Source: DASWED01 sp036394995 (lineage in GTDB: Bacteria; Actinomycetota; UBA4738; JACQTL01). Taken from it: 37,811 bases of DNA. Below are positions 1 to 8,376 of the stretch, in pieces. The stretch's first letter is position 1. Every line of letters starts with the position of its first letter. Both the position numbers and the translations under genes were made by a program. The stretch is from contig DASWED010000095.1 in assembly GCA_036394995.1 (NCBI GenBank), forward strand, positions 1 to 37,811. The letters run 5' to 3'. A model generated the notes under the pieces. It was not told the origin of the DNA. It saw only the letters and a program-made list of their open reading frames with translations, and ran no database searches.

Positions 1-546
1 TCCTCGCACTCCGCCAACCGTCGAGCGAGGGTGGGAAGAGGTCCAAGTTCCGGGGGATGCCTTGGAAGACCGTATAGACAGGGCCTTTCCGGACTCCCTC
101 CGCATCTGTCCTCCCCGGCCCGAGACCAGCCTCTGCCGGAATGCCGGGAATGTGGATTGCGGATGAGAGAGGACATGCCCCCCGGGTCACATCGGCGAGG
201 TCAAGATCCCTGTTTCGCAGCGCTCGGAAGGCGTCGGGTGTCGCCCGTCCCGTCGGTCCGACGGTGGCGGTACAACCCCCACGATGAGCAAGACCAACAG
301 CGCCCCCCGTGTGGCGGCCCCTGTCGTTAGACTTCACCTGGTCTTGGTCCCCTCGGTCAAGGACGTCCGTTCCGCGCTCATGGTTCCCCGAGGGGACAGG
401 GCTGACATCGCCCGAACGCTCGCCAGGTGACATTCGTGGACGCTGGGGTGCCAGAGAGAGCCGTCACCTGCCGAGAATGTCGTCTCCCGCCGGAAGCGAC
501 ATCCTAAGGGACGTATCCTCGTGGCCCTTCTAGGCTGAGAGCGCTG
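1..546. other. Left edge without a supported gene
   Basis: No reading frame in this stretch has a recognisable domain. A plus-strand frame of about 99 codons from 31 is rich in Pro, Arg, Gly and Cys and looks like a chance frame in GC-rich DNA. A 48-codon frame at 284-430 begins with MSKTNSAPRV but has no ribosome binding site. I see no tRNA-like or rRNA-like sequence. The composition looks somewhat less GC-biased than the operons to the right. Confidence 0.5.
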
Positions 547-951
547 ATGGATCGCGCGGATGAGGTCATCAGAACCCGAAGGCTCCCGCCCGCTGTGCAA
601 CAGTGGGCAGGCTCGATTCGCCTCTCCGAGGCTCCGACCAGCGAGCCTGGGTTCCGGTCCTACAAGCTCCGCCGCCACCGCGCTCTGTACGAGCGGGTGG
701 CCGCTCAACTCCTGCGCGACGGGTTCTTCGAACTTGCGACAAAAGGTGGGCCAATGGGGCTGTGGGTCGAGCGGTTCGATGACGGCACTGGCGTCTTCGG
801 GTACCTCTACTTCACAAGCTCGGGCATGACCAGGCTCGCCGGTGCGAATTTCGAGCCCGCCCATATCGCCAGGGCCATTGAGTTCGCGCTGCTCGACAGC
901 CGCCTTCATCCGCTTCCACAGCAGCCGTCACTACGCGATTCCGCCGAGTGA
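547..951 (+). CDS. Small hypothetical protein (134 aa)
   Basis: I do not recognise this protein. It is predicted soluble, with no signal peptide or membrane segment. The N-terminal third is basic and Arg-rich (TRRLPPAVQQW, then KLRRHRALYERVAAQLL), suggesting helices. The centre (GPMGLWVERFDDGTGVFGYLYF) reads like a beta hairpin of a small alpha/beta fold. The ATG follows GAGAGCG at a usable distance, but the binding site is weak. No operon partner lies close: the next plus-strand gene starts about 240 bases downstream, with nothing recognisable between. It is preferred over the overlapping minus-strand frame because its residue composition is balanced. Function unknown. Confidence 0.5.
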   Translation: MDRADEVIRTRRLPPAVQQWAGSIRLSEAPTSEPGFRSYKLRRHRALYERVAAQLLRDGFFELATKGGPMGLWVERFDDGTGVFGYLYFTSSGMTRLAGANFEPAHIARAIEFALLDSRLHPLPQQPSLRDSAE

Positions 952-1191
952 GGGATCATGGACTCCGCGTTGGGAGGGATTGTCGTTTCGTGACGGAAGC
1001 GACTGCTTGCGTCAGTCGTCGGGTGTTAACTCTCCTCACCACAATGCTCCAGGCCATCGCCTCTGACGTAATCCCGCCACCCTAGCCAAAGGGGAGCCTC
1101 GAAGCAGTCCTCCTCGGATGACATTCCCAAACGCTGGCGTGAGCTGCGGAACCCTCACCCGCAGTGGGATGGTCTGCTGCCAGAGATACGC

Positions 1192-1659
1192 TTGTGGGAG
1201 ATGGACAGAAGCGCATCATCGACCCTGGGCAACCAGCCCAAGGCTCGCCCTTGGTTCTATTGGGGCCTGGTCATCGCGTTGGTGTTGTTCGGGATGGTCG
1301 CGATCTTCAGCATCGGCGCGCCCTTCTTCCTACTCGGGGTGACTCTCGCCGCTGTCGCCCCGTGGCGCCACCGTCCCACCGTGCTGTGGCCCGCGATCGT
1401 GGGCGTACTCGGGTTCGTGGCCGGTTTCATCCTGACCGCTCCCCTTGCCTGCTCAGTCATGGTGGTTCCCGCTCCCAACTTCCATCCAGCACAGCACTGC
1501 ACGACCGTGCTTGGCCTGTTCCACTACAACGCGTTCTCGCCGAGCCTCGTCCCGCCGCTCGCGGTCGGTCTCGCGACAGCGGCGCTGACCGCAGCAATCA
1601 CCAACCGCGTCATCGCCCGCGGCCGACACGAGCACAAGGAACCGGCGCGCGGAGTGTGA
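1192..1659 (+). CDS. Small membrane protein, four predicted TM helices
   Basis: Unknown integral membrane protein of 155 aa. Hydrophobic stretches fit four helices at about residues 22-40, 41-57, 66-88 and 122-143. The loop between the third and fourth contains two Cys that could pair outside the cell (APLACSVM and AQHCTTV). The tail is basic (ARGRHEHKEPARG) and is probably cytoplasmic by the positive-inside rule. A TTG at 1192 has AGAGA a few bases upstream. The ATG at 1201 is in frame, but its GGGAG directly abuts the codon and is too close to act as a binding site. No family recognised, and no neighbour suggests a role. Confidence 0.55.
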   Translation: MWEMDRSASSTLGNQPKARPWFYWGLVIALVLFGMVAIFSIGAPFFLLGVTLAAVAPWRHRPTVLWPAIVGVLGFVAGFILTAPLACSVMVVPAPNFHPAQHCTTVLGLFHYNAFSPSLVPPLAVGLATAALTAAITNRVIARGRHEHKEPARGV

Positions 1660-1699
1660 TCCCCCCGTGCCGCGGCCACTCACCGTCCGGTGTTCAGCC

Positions 1700-1905
1700 G
1701 CGGAATCCGGCAGGGGGTGCCGGGGAGGCGGAGGGTGCGGAGCGAGCGAAGCGAGCGACGCGGAGCGGAGGCCGTACGAGGCAAGCCCCATCGGCGAAGT
1801 ACGGAGTAGGCCGGAGCGAGTCGCCCGGAGCCGACCGTAGGCATTCCCCCTGGCGGTACCCCGGCGACCACTCGCAGTACAGAGAGCGAGGAGCCGAGGC
1901 ACGGC
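1700..1905. repeat. Repeat-like, palindrome-rich intergenic stretch
   Basis: This lies downstream of the mce operon. It contains GAGCGAGCGAAGCGAGCGA and repeated GCGGAGCG, GGCCGGAGCGAG and GTACG words, giving it a low-complexity, partly self-complementary look. No frame through it encodes a plausible protein: all are Arg, Pro and Ser rich. It could be a dispersed intergenic repeat, a structured 3' region acting as terminator for the operon, or an RNA element. Only the composition and short repeats are directly visible. Confidence 0.4.
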
Positions 1906-1915
1906 CCGAACCCCG

Positions 1916-2434
1916 TCAGCCGAGCGGGCCGCCGCCGGGGGACTGCAGGATCTCGACGCTCGAGACCTTCCAGCCGCCGGTGGTGTCGAGCAGCTCGACG
2001 TCGATGCGGACGGTCTCGCTGCGGGGGGCCGACCGGGCGTTCGTGATCACCTCGTCGACCACGCCGAACACCGAGGCGGACGAGGCGTCGAGCGATTGCA
2101 CGAACACCTCCCGGACGCGCCCGACGCTCTCGGCCTGGGCCCGCTTCAGGGCGGCCACGGTGTCCGGCCCGAAGAACTGGTCGACCTGGTCGGCGAAGTC
2201 GCCCACGGCGTAGGAGCGGATGCGCTCGACGTCGGCGTCGATGGTGTCGGCCTTGAAGTTCGTGAGCACGGAGAGGAACTCGGTGCCGACCGACACGACC
2301 TCGGCCCGGCGGCGGTTCTCGGCGTCCGCCCGGTCCCTGGCCCTCGCCGCACCCAGCCACAGGACGGCGAACGCCACCGCCGCCGCGGTGGTGACCGCCA
2401 GCAGGATCCAGGGCAGGTTCCGGCGGACCTTCAT
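1916..2434 (-). CDS. Mce-associated membrane protein
   Basis: A 172-aa protein with one N-terminal membrane anchor (about residues 8-28) and an extracytoplasmic domain of about 140 aa. The order of short helix (RADAENRRRAEVVSVG), helical segment with FKADTID and a beta-rich end (VRIDVELLDTTGGWKVSSVEIL) is the typical layout of Mce-associated proteins. These have an NTF2-like fold and sit after mceF in actinobacterial mce operons. It lies 55 bases after mceF on the same strand and is the last gene of the operon. In mycobacteria such proteins stabilise or accompany the Mce complex in the envelope. Its role here is by analogy. The binding site is weak, so translation may depend on readthrough from upstream. 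Confidence 0.75.
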   Translation of the reverse strand: MKVRRNLPWILLAVTTAAAVAFAVLWLGAARARDRADAENRRRAEVVSVGTEFLSVLTNFKADTIDADVERIRSYAVGDFADQVDQFFGPDTVAALKRAQAESVGRVREVFVQSLDASSASVFGVVDEVITNARSAPRSETVRIDVELLDTTGGWKVSSVEILQSPGGGPLG

Positions 2435-2489
2435 CTCGCGCGCATGCTACGCCGCTCGCCTCGCTCGGGGGCCGTCTCGCCGACCCGGC

Positions 2490-3596
2490 TCAGTGGCCCA
2501 TGTGGAGGTGGGAGCCGTGCGCGATCCAGACCGTGCCGGGCTGGGACACCGGGCCCACGCCCTTGCCGTAGATGGAACGGCAGGCGTCGCCGCCGTACAC
2601 GTCGGGGGGCGGGCGCTTCTGGCCGTACTGCTGCCCAGCCGGCTGCTGGGCCGGCAGGAGCTGGACTCGGAACCACGCCAGGCCGTCCTTGCCCTTCTGC
2701 ACGGACTGCCACACCGCGTCGAAGAAGTAGTGGTTGAGCTCGAGCGTGTTCTCGAGGTTCCGGAGGTTCTCCGGCTGAGCGAGAGTCTGGTTGAAGGTCC
2801 CGAGGTCCGACACCAGGCAGGCCAGGTTGGGCTTCTCCGACACCAGCAGCTGGTTGTAGAGCTCGGCGAAGTTCGCGCCGTTCTTCGACAGCTTGACCAG
2901 GTCGTAGCGCCGGTCGCGCAGGATGTCGGCCAGTGCGGCGGTCTGGACGATGTCGTCGGCCAGGGCGTGGGAGTTCGCCGCGAACACGCCGGTGACCTTG
3001 GGGCCGGTCCGGATGAGGTCGTCGAGCTGGCGCTGGACGCGCAGGATCCGGGCCGGGAGCTGGCCGGACACCTCCGACAGCGTGGCCAGGTCCTGGCCCC
3101 GTCCCCGCACCGCCAGGGCCAGCTCGTGCACCAGGGTCTCGAGGTCGGTGGACGGGACGGCGTGCAGGATCTGGGCCAGCTCGGTGATGGTCCGTTCCGG
3201 ATCGGGCGGGATCGTCGTGTCCCGCACCGGGATCACCGCGTTGTCGGGGAGCACCGGCCCGTCTCCGGGCGTGAAGTCCAGCGTGAGGTCGCCGATGGGG
3301 CTCCGCCGGCTGATCGTGGCGTGCGACCCCTCCGTGACGTCCACGCCGGGTTCCAGCAGGACCCTGACCTCCGCGATCCCCTTCGGGGTCAGGGTCACGC
3401 TCTTCACCGTCCCCACCGGGACGCCCCGCATCGTGACGTCGTTGCGCTCGTTCAGGCCGGACGCGTCGGTGAAGTCCACCGTGACGAACTTCCCCCCGCC
3501 CTTCTCGAACAGCAGCGAGGTGGCTCCCACGTAGACGAGGAACGCCGACAGGGCCAGGAACACCCCCATGTTGATCAGCACGCGCTTGCCGATCAT
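2490..3596 (-). CDS. mceF: Mce family protein, MceF position
   Basis: Sixth Mce (MlaD-type) subunit, 368 aa. It has an N-terminal membrane anchor (about 6-26) and an MCE domain at about 38-115, recognisable from FTDASGLNERNDVTMRGVPVG and SRRSPIGDLTLDF. A helical region follows to about residue 290. Mce proteins assemble as hexamers forming a lipid channel between inner membrane and outer envelope. The ATG at 3596 overlaps the mceE stop in TGATG, which fixes the start and implies translational coupling. The C-terminus lacks the usual Pro-rich tail and instead has a short Cys-containing segment ending in a His-rich tail (AHGSHLHMGH), which may bind metal. The lipid substrate cannot be told from sequence. 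Confidence 0.9.
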   Translation of the reverse strand: MIGKRVLINMGVFLALSAFLVYVGATSLLFEKGGGKFVTVDFTDASGLNERNDVTMRGVPVGTVKSVTLTPKGIAEVRVLLEPGVDVTEGSHATISRRSPIGDLTLDFTPGDGPVLPDNAVIPVRDTTIPPDPERTITELAQILHAVPSTDLETLVHELALAVRGRGQDLATLSEVSGQLPARILRVQRQLDDLIRTGPKVTGVFAANSHALADDIVQTAALADILRDRRYDLVKLSKNGANFAELYNQLLVSEKPNLACLVSDLGTFNQTLAQPENLRNLENTLELNHYFFDAVWQSVQKGKDGLAWFRVQLLPAQQPAGQQYGQKRPPPDVYGGDACRSIYGKGVGPVSQPGTVWIAHGSHLHMGH

Positions 3597-4573
3597 CAGT
3601 CCCCCTTGCACCGTCGGGCGGGATCCGACGGATCGTCGTTGAGGCCGCAGATCACGAAGTCCTGCAGGATCTGGTTGAACTCCTGGTAGTTCACGAGCTG
3701 CGTGTTCCGGTTGTGCAGCGGCGCGTACTTCAGGATCCCCAGGATGCTGGCCTGGTCGGCGTTCAGCTGCCCCACGATCGTCCGCATCTGGCGGAAGAAC
3801 CGCCCCATCTGGTCGGCGTGGGCCCGCAGGATGCTCTCGCCACCCACCGACAGGCGGTTCAGCGACTTGATGGCCGCGCGCAGCGCCGGCATCTGGGTCC
3901 GCAGCGACGACAGGGCCTTCTCGGTGTTCACCACCGACAGCCCCTGCTGCCTGGCGTGCGACGCGAGCGTGGTGTTGAGCTGGTTCATGGACCCGACGAG
4001 CGACTCGATGTCCCCGGTGTGGGTCTCGTACGCATGGACGATGTCCTTCAGCTCGACGAGGAGCGTTCGCAGGGTCCCACCGCTGGAGCCGAACCCCTTG
4101 GCGCCCTCGTCCACCAGCGTGGCCAGCTCCCCCGCCGCCACGGGGGCCAGGGCCGCGGTCCCCGACTTCACCAGGTCCTCGAGGTCCGGCCGGACCATCG
4201 TCTCGCGGATCACCGCGCCGTCCTTCAGCAGCGGCGCGTTCTCCGGCAGCCCGTCCGGGACCACCAGGTCGATGATCCGCTCGCCGAGGAGGCTGGTCCG
4301 GCGGACCCGGGCCACCACGTCCTGCGGCACGTGGGCCGAGGGGTCGATCGACATGGTCACCAGGGCCAGGTTGTGGTCGAGCGAGATCGAATCGACCTTC
4401 CCGATGCGGACGTCCGCCATCATCACGGGGGCGGAGGGCGCCAGGTCGGCGACATCGGTGAACCGGGCCTGGACCGTCATGTCGTTCGAGCCGCCGCACG
4501 CCGACAGGCCGAGGGCCAGGACCGTCCCCGCCACGGTCAGCACCGACACGAGCCTCCGCCGGGGGCCCGTCAT
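3596..4573 (-). CDS. mceE: Mce family lipoprotein, MceE position
   Basis: A 325-aa Mce subunit with a lipoprotein signal: hydrophobic segment VLTVAGTVLALGLSAC with lipobox LSAC, so the mature protein should be lipid-anchored at that Cys. The MCE domain spans about residues 33-110 (TDVADLAPSAPVMMADVRIG and RRTSLLGERIIDL). A long alpha-helical, coiled-coil-prone part follows (LKDIVHAYETHTGDIESLVG, then SMNQLNTTLASH). In mycobacterial operons the E subunit is the lipoprotein, so position and signal agree. The ATG at 4573 overlaps the mceD stop in ATGA. The C-terminus has two Cys (VICGLNDD and ARRCKGD) that could form a disulfide. Confidence 0.9.
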   Translation of the reverse strand: MTGPRRRLVSVLTVAGTVLALGLSACGGSNDMTVQARFTDVADLAPSAPVMMADVRIGKVDSISLDHNLALVTMSIDPSAHVPQDVVARVRRTSLLGERIIDLVVPDGLPENAPLLKDGAVIRETMVRPDLEDLVKSGTAALAPVAAGELATLVDEGAKGFGSSGGTLRTLLVELKDIVHAYETHTGDIESLVGSMNQLNTTLASHARQQGLSVVNTEKALSSLRTQMPALRAAIKSLNRLSVGGESILRAHADQMGRFFRQMRTIVGQLNADQASILGILKYAPLHNRNTQLVNYQEFNQILQDFVICGLNDDPSDPARRCKGD

Positions 4574-5811
4574 GCCGACCCCGCCATCCACCGGTAGGGA
4601 TCCCCCACCGTCTTGTCGAGCAGGTCCTTGACCAGGGCCGAGACCGTGGTGTCCTGCGTCTTCGCCTGGTCCCTCACGGCGGCCCGCGTCTCGGGCTGGG
4701 ACCGCAGGGCCCGGGTCACGGCCTGCGGGACCGGCACCGGGGACTGGGAGCACGACCCCAGGAAGCAGAACAGGTCCGGGACGTTCGTGGCCCAGAACTC
4801 CTGGGTGGCGCACTGGGGCGATCCGGAATCGTTGCACAGCTCCATCAGCCGCTCCTCCAGCCGGAGCAGGATCAGCGCCGCCAGGGGCTGTCCCTGGTTC
4901 CCCAGGCGGAGCCAGTCGCGGTTGTAGTCGACGGCCCGGGAGGCGGCCTGGAACAGCAGCGTGGCCCAGTGGCCCGTCTCGGCCAGCGCGTCCACGTTCG
5001 CCACCAGCGTCCGCCCGGTCCGGGTCAGGCGCTCGATGTCCGTGTGCAGGGGCGCCCGGTGGGCGACGAGCAGATTCGCCAGCTGGATGGCCGCGTCATT
5101 GAGCCCGGAGATCGTCCCCTCCAGGGCGGCCCGGTTGGTGTTCACCGTGCCCGCCACCACGCCGTAGGTCCGGATGAGCCGGCCGATCGCCGTCTGGCGG
5201 GTTGCCAGGGCGTCGGTCAGCCGGTCGAGCTGCACCACCAGGTCGGCCAGGTCGTCGCGCTTGGAGTTCAGCAGGGACAGCAGCCTCGTGCCGTGCAGGA
5301 TCAGGCGGTTCGTGGCGGCGCCGTTGCCGTCGAGGAGCCGGGCCCCGTTCTCCACGAACCGGGTGACGACGTCGGGGTCCAGGCCGCCCAGGTAGTCCTG
5401 AAGCGAACGCAGGAGCTCGTCGGGCTCGGCGGGGACCGCGGTGCGCTCGATCGGGATCTTCCCGCCGGGCTGGAGGACCGGTCCGCCGTCGTAGGCCGGG
5501 AACAGCTGGATGTACCGTTCGCCGAGCAGCGACACCGGGACCACCGCGGCCTGGACGCCGGCCGGGAGCCGGATGTCGGGGTCGTCCACCGTGAACTGCA
5601 CCTGCACGCCGTCCCCGTTGTTGTCGATGCCCGTGACGTGCCCGACGTCCACCCCCAGCACCCGGACCTTGATCCCCGGGAACACCTGGATGGCCCGGCT
5701 GAACTCCGCCGAGTAGGCGTGGGAGCCGCCGCCCCCGCCGCACGACGACAGGGCCGTCGCCAACAGGCCGACCGCAACGAAGGCCGCCACGCGCCGCACC
5801 GCCGGCCTCAT
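4570..5811 (-). CDS. mceD: Mce family lipoprotein, MceD position
   Basis: A 413-aa Mce subunit. It too has a lipoprotein signal (VAVGLLATALSSC, lipobox LSSC), followed by a Gly run and the MCE domain (about 33-112; FPGIKVRVLGVDVGHVTG and PVSLLGERYIQLFP). The remainder is helical, with Cys residues near 330-360 (MELCNDSGSPQCATQ and LFCFLGSCSQ) that probably form disulfides outside the membrane. The start at 5811 overlaps the mceC stop in ATGA. A much longer upstream extension in frame overlaps the Pro-rich end of mceC and is not real. A lipobox in the D position as well as in E is unusual compared with mycobacteria. Confidence 0.9.
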   Translation of the reverse strand: MRPAVRRVAAFVAVGLLATALSSCGGGGGSHAYSAEFSRAIQVFPGIKVRVLGVDVGHVTGIDNNGDGVQVQFTVDDPDIRLPAGVQAAVVPVSLLGERYIQLFPAYDGGPVLQPGGKIPIERTAVPAEPDELLRSLQDYLGGLDPDVVTRFVENGARLLDGNGAATNRLILHGTRLLSLLNSKRDDLADLVVQLDRLTDALATRQTAIGRLIRTYGVVAGTVNTNRAALEGTISGLNDAAIQLANLLVAHRAPLHTDIERLTRTGRTLVANVDALAETGHWATLLFQAASRAVDYNRDWLRLGNQGQPLAALILLRLEERLMELCNDSGSPQCATQEFWATNVPDLFCFLGSCSQSPVPVPQAVTRALRSQPETRAAVRDQAKTQDTTVSALVKDLLDKTVGDPYRWMAGSA

Positions 5812-7193
5812 CCGTTCCCCCTCAGCATCGACCGGACCAGGTCGCCGAGGTCCTGGGGCAGCGCGGCCTCGCCACGGAACTGCTCGGTCTCCGACGACGA
5901 CTTCACGAGCGGGAGCGACGGCGAGGGTAGCGGCAGGCCGCCCCCGTCGGGCAGCTCGGTCGAACCGGTGGGCAGCGGGATCGGGAGGCTCGGGGTGGTG
6001 GTGGGGATGGGCAGGCCCCCGGAGGTCGTGGGGATGGGCAGGGTCGGGGTGGGCAGCGGCGGGAGGCTCGGCGTCGGCAGGGGCGGCAGCGTGGGCGTGG
6101 GCAGCGGACCGCCATCGCCCCCGTCGCCCGAGTCCTTGCAGTCGGTGCCCAGGACCTGGTCGATGAGCTGGTCCACCGCTCCGCACTGGCCGAGGATGGC
6201 GTCCACGCCGGCGGGGCCCAGGGACTGCACGAAGATGTTGGCCCACCGGTTCGGGAACCCGCTGGAGTACCCAATGCTCGAGTACCCCTGGACGGCCTGG
6301 TTCAGGTACTGGATCGACGCCGCGATGTCCAGCTGGTGCTGGTCGAGCACCTCCAGGTCGTCATGCAGCCCGTTCAGGGTGGCGTCGAGCGTGGAGCGGT
6401 TCCGCCGGACCAGGCTCGCCGCCTCGTGCGAGGCCGAATCCGTCGCCTCCAGCAGCGTCCTGATCTCCCGCTGGCGGTTGGCCAGGTTCGTCAGCACCGG
6501 GTTGAGGTTGTCGATCAGGCTGATGATCGTCTTGTCCTTCCCGGCCAGCGTGGTGGAGAGCTTCTTCAGCGCGTCGATGAGGCCCGAGAGCTGGGACCGT
6601 CGGGCGTCCACCGCCTGGGCCAGGTCGGCCAGCCCGGTGACCAGCCCGTGGACGTCCTGGCCCTTGCCCTGGCTGATCTCCGACAGCTCCTGCATGAAGT
6701 GGTTGAAGGCCTGGGCGTCCGAATGGTTCAGCAGCCGGACCGAGATGTCGTTGAGCTGCGTGATGTTCACCGGAGTGGTGGTCCGGGCGACCGGGATGGT
6801 GTCGCCGTCCGCCAGGTCGGCCTTCGAGCTCCCCGCCACGAGGTCCACGGCCTGCTTGCCCAGCAGGGTCTGGACCACGATGTTCGCGGTGGAGTCGCGG
6901 GGCATGTCCACGCCGGTGTTGATGGCGAGGTCCATCGCCACCAGGCCGTGGTCGACCTTCAGCGACTTCACGATCCCGGCCGACAGCCCCGCCACGGTCA
7001 CGGGGTCGCCCGGCTTCATCCCTGCCGCGTCGCTGAAGTACGCCGTCACGTGGTAGCGCGAGGCGAACACCCCGCCCGTCAGCAGCAGCGCGAAGGCGGA
7101 TCCCCCGAACAGCAGCAGGATGGCCAGGAGGCCGATGACCCGCTGGTTGCGTTCGAGGAACGACTTGCGCAGGGCGTCGCGGATCCTAGGCAT
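5808..7193 (-). CDS. mceC: Mce family protein, MceC position, with Pro-rich repeat tail
   Basis: A 461-aa Mce subunit with a membrane anchor at about 19-40 and MCE domain at about 45-125 (FSDAAGMKPGDPVTVAGLSAG; QTLLGKQAVDL). A helical region runs to about 345 (LIDALKKLSTTLAGKDKTII). Residues about 363-427 are a Pro-rich repeat of PLPTPTLP-like units. This tail type in Mce proteins is thought to span or interact with the cell wall. At DNA level it is an imperfect tandem repeat at about 5912-6107, so length variation between strains is likely. The ATG at 7193 overlaps the mceB end by 8 bases. Two Cys (GQCGAVDQ and GTDCKDSG) just before the tail may pair. Confidence 0.9.
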   Translation of the reverse strand: MPRIRDALRKSFLERNQRVIGLLAILLLFGGSAFALLLTGGVFASRYHVTAYFSDAAGMKPGDPVTVAGLSAGIVKSLKVDHGLVAMDLAINTGVDMPRDSTANIVVQTLLGKQAVDLVAGSSKADLADGDTIPVARTTTPVNITQLNDISVRLLNHSDAQAFNHFMQELSEISQGKGQDVHGLVTGLADLAQAVDARRSQLSGLIDALKKLSTTLAGKDKTIISLIDNLNPVLTNLANRQREIRTLLEATDSASHEAASLVRRNRSTLDATLNGLHDDLEVLDQHQLDIAASIQYLNQAVQGYSSIGYSSGFPNRWANIFVQSLGPAGVDAILGQCGAVDQLIDQVLGTDCKDSGDGGDGGPLPTPTLPPLPTPSLPPLPTPTLPIPTTSGGLPIPTTTPSLPIPLPTGSTELPDGGGLPLPSPSLPLVKSSSETEQFRGEAALPQDLGDLVRSMLRGNG

Positions 7194-8376
7194 GCTTGAC
7201 CCCCTGCAGAATGGTCTGGAGGAACCCGCCGAGGCCGGTGAACCCCGAGGAGTCCACCGCGCCGCCCACGGCCGGCAACGACCCGATGGGCCCGTTCTCG
7301 TCCGGGTTCACGCCCGTCCCGGGGACGCCCACGCCGCACGTGTAGGGCTTCGCCGAGTCGCCGCTGCGCTGGTTGTCGGTCTCGCCTTGGCTGACCAACG
7401 TCCGGCCGGTGCTGTCCTTGATCGTGAACCGGACGATGCGGACGTTGAACCACTCGCCCCACGACGTGGTCTGGAAGTACGGCGCGACCCCCGCCGGGAG
7501 GCTGCACAGGGTCTGGGCCAGCTCGGCCCGCTTGCCCTGGAGCAGCTGCACCAGCAGCTTCAGCTGGCCGAGCGACGCGTCGATGTCGCCGCGGTTGTCC
7601 TTCAGCAGCCGGTCCAGCTGCTGCTGAACCTTGGCGAAGTTCACCACGAGCGAGTCGATGTCGCCGGTCATCCCGTGGAGGCTCCCGCCGACCGAGTTCA
7701 GGTCGTCGAGGATCCTCGCGATCTCGTGATTCTGGTTCGCGTAGGTCGTGAGCACGGTGTCCGAGGACGAGATCAGTGTCTGGATCTGGCGGTCCATGCC
7801 GGCCAGGCGCTGGGCCAGGATGGAGCCGTCGCCGAGGAGCTGGCGAACGGTCCCCTCGTTCCCGTCGAGGGCCTCGTTCATGGCGTCGAGGAACGCGTTG
7901 GCCTTGTCGGGATCGATGGCCTTGAGGATGGGCCCCAGCTCGTTCAGCAGCTGTCCGAGGTCGCCGGAGTCCTCAGTGTGGGTGATCGGGATGGTGTCAC
8001 CGTCCTTCAGGGAAGGGCCCGAGCCCCCGGGGAACACGTACAGGAACCGCTGCCCCAGGACGTTTCGCCACCGGATGGCCACGCGGGTGTCCTTGGGCAG
8101 CTTCACGTTGTCGCTCACGGTGAAGTCCACGACCCCATGTCCGTTCTCGATCCGGGTGCCGCTGACCCGTCCCACGTCGACGCCGGCCAGCTTCACCGCG
8201 TCGCCCTTGAACACGCCCTGGGCGTTCGTGAACACCGCCGAGAGGCCGTACTCGTGGCGGAACAGCTGGAGGTTCCCGATCTTCATCGCCAGGATCACGG
8301 TGAAGAACGCCGACACGGCCATGAACGCGAGGACCTTCATCAGGGTCTTCTTCGAGAAGCGGATCGAGCGCGCCAT
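7186..8376 (-). CDS. mceB: Mce family protein, MceB position
   Basis: A 396-aa Mce subunit with an N-terminal anchor (about 12-30, LMKVLAFMAVSAFFTVILAM) and MCE domain at about 38-115 (FTNAQGVFKGDAVKLAGVDVG; RWRNVLGQRFLYVFPG). Helical segments follow (LAQRLAGMDRQIQTLISSSD). The C-terminal part includes an FTIKDSTGRTLV strand and ends in a Gly-rich segment. The ATG at 8376 shares one base with the mceA stop (TGATG) and has GGGGG six bases upstream. The GTG at 8379 would leave only three bases of spacing, so the ATG is preferred. Part of the inner-membrane-anchored Mce hexamer. Confidence 0.9.
   Translation of the reverse strand: MARSIRFSKKTLMKVLAFMAVSAFFTVILAMKIGNLQLFRHEYGLSAVFTNAQGVFKGDAVKLAGVDVGRVSGTRIENGHGVVDFTVSDNVKLPKDTRVAIRWRNVLGQRFLYVFPGGSGPSLKDGDTIPITHTEDSGDLGQLLNELGPILKAIDPDKANAFLDAMNEALDGNEGTVRQLLGDGSILAQRLAGMDRQIQTLISSSDTVLTTYANQNHEIARILDDLNSVGGSLHGMTGDIDSLVVNFAKVQQQLDRLLKDNRGDIDASLGQLKLLVQLLQGKRAELAQTLCSLPAGVAPYFQTTSWGEWFNVRIVRFTIKDSTGRTLVSQGETDNQRSGDSAKPYTCGVGVPGTGVNPDENGPIGSLPAVGGAVDSSGFTGLGGFLQTILQGVKHA

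Noticed and set aside
31..330. 99-codon frame at the left edge
   Set aside because: Composition (Pro/Arg/Gly/Cys) and lack of any binding site or motif make it indistinguishable from chance.
2220..3689. Long plus-strand frame across mceE and mceF
   Set aside because: Repeats of VLRQ/LVHQ-type composition and no start signal. It is the mirror of mce coding sequence, where Mce motifs and overlapping stops are clear.
5912..6107. CRISPR-like regular repeats
   Set aside because: The repeats are short, imperfect, in frame and encode the Pro-rich MceC tail; there are no unique spacers.
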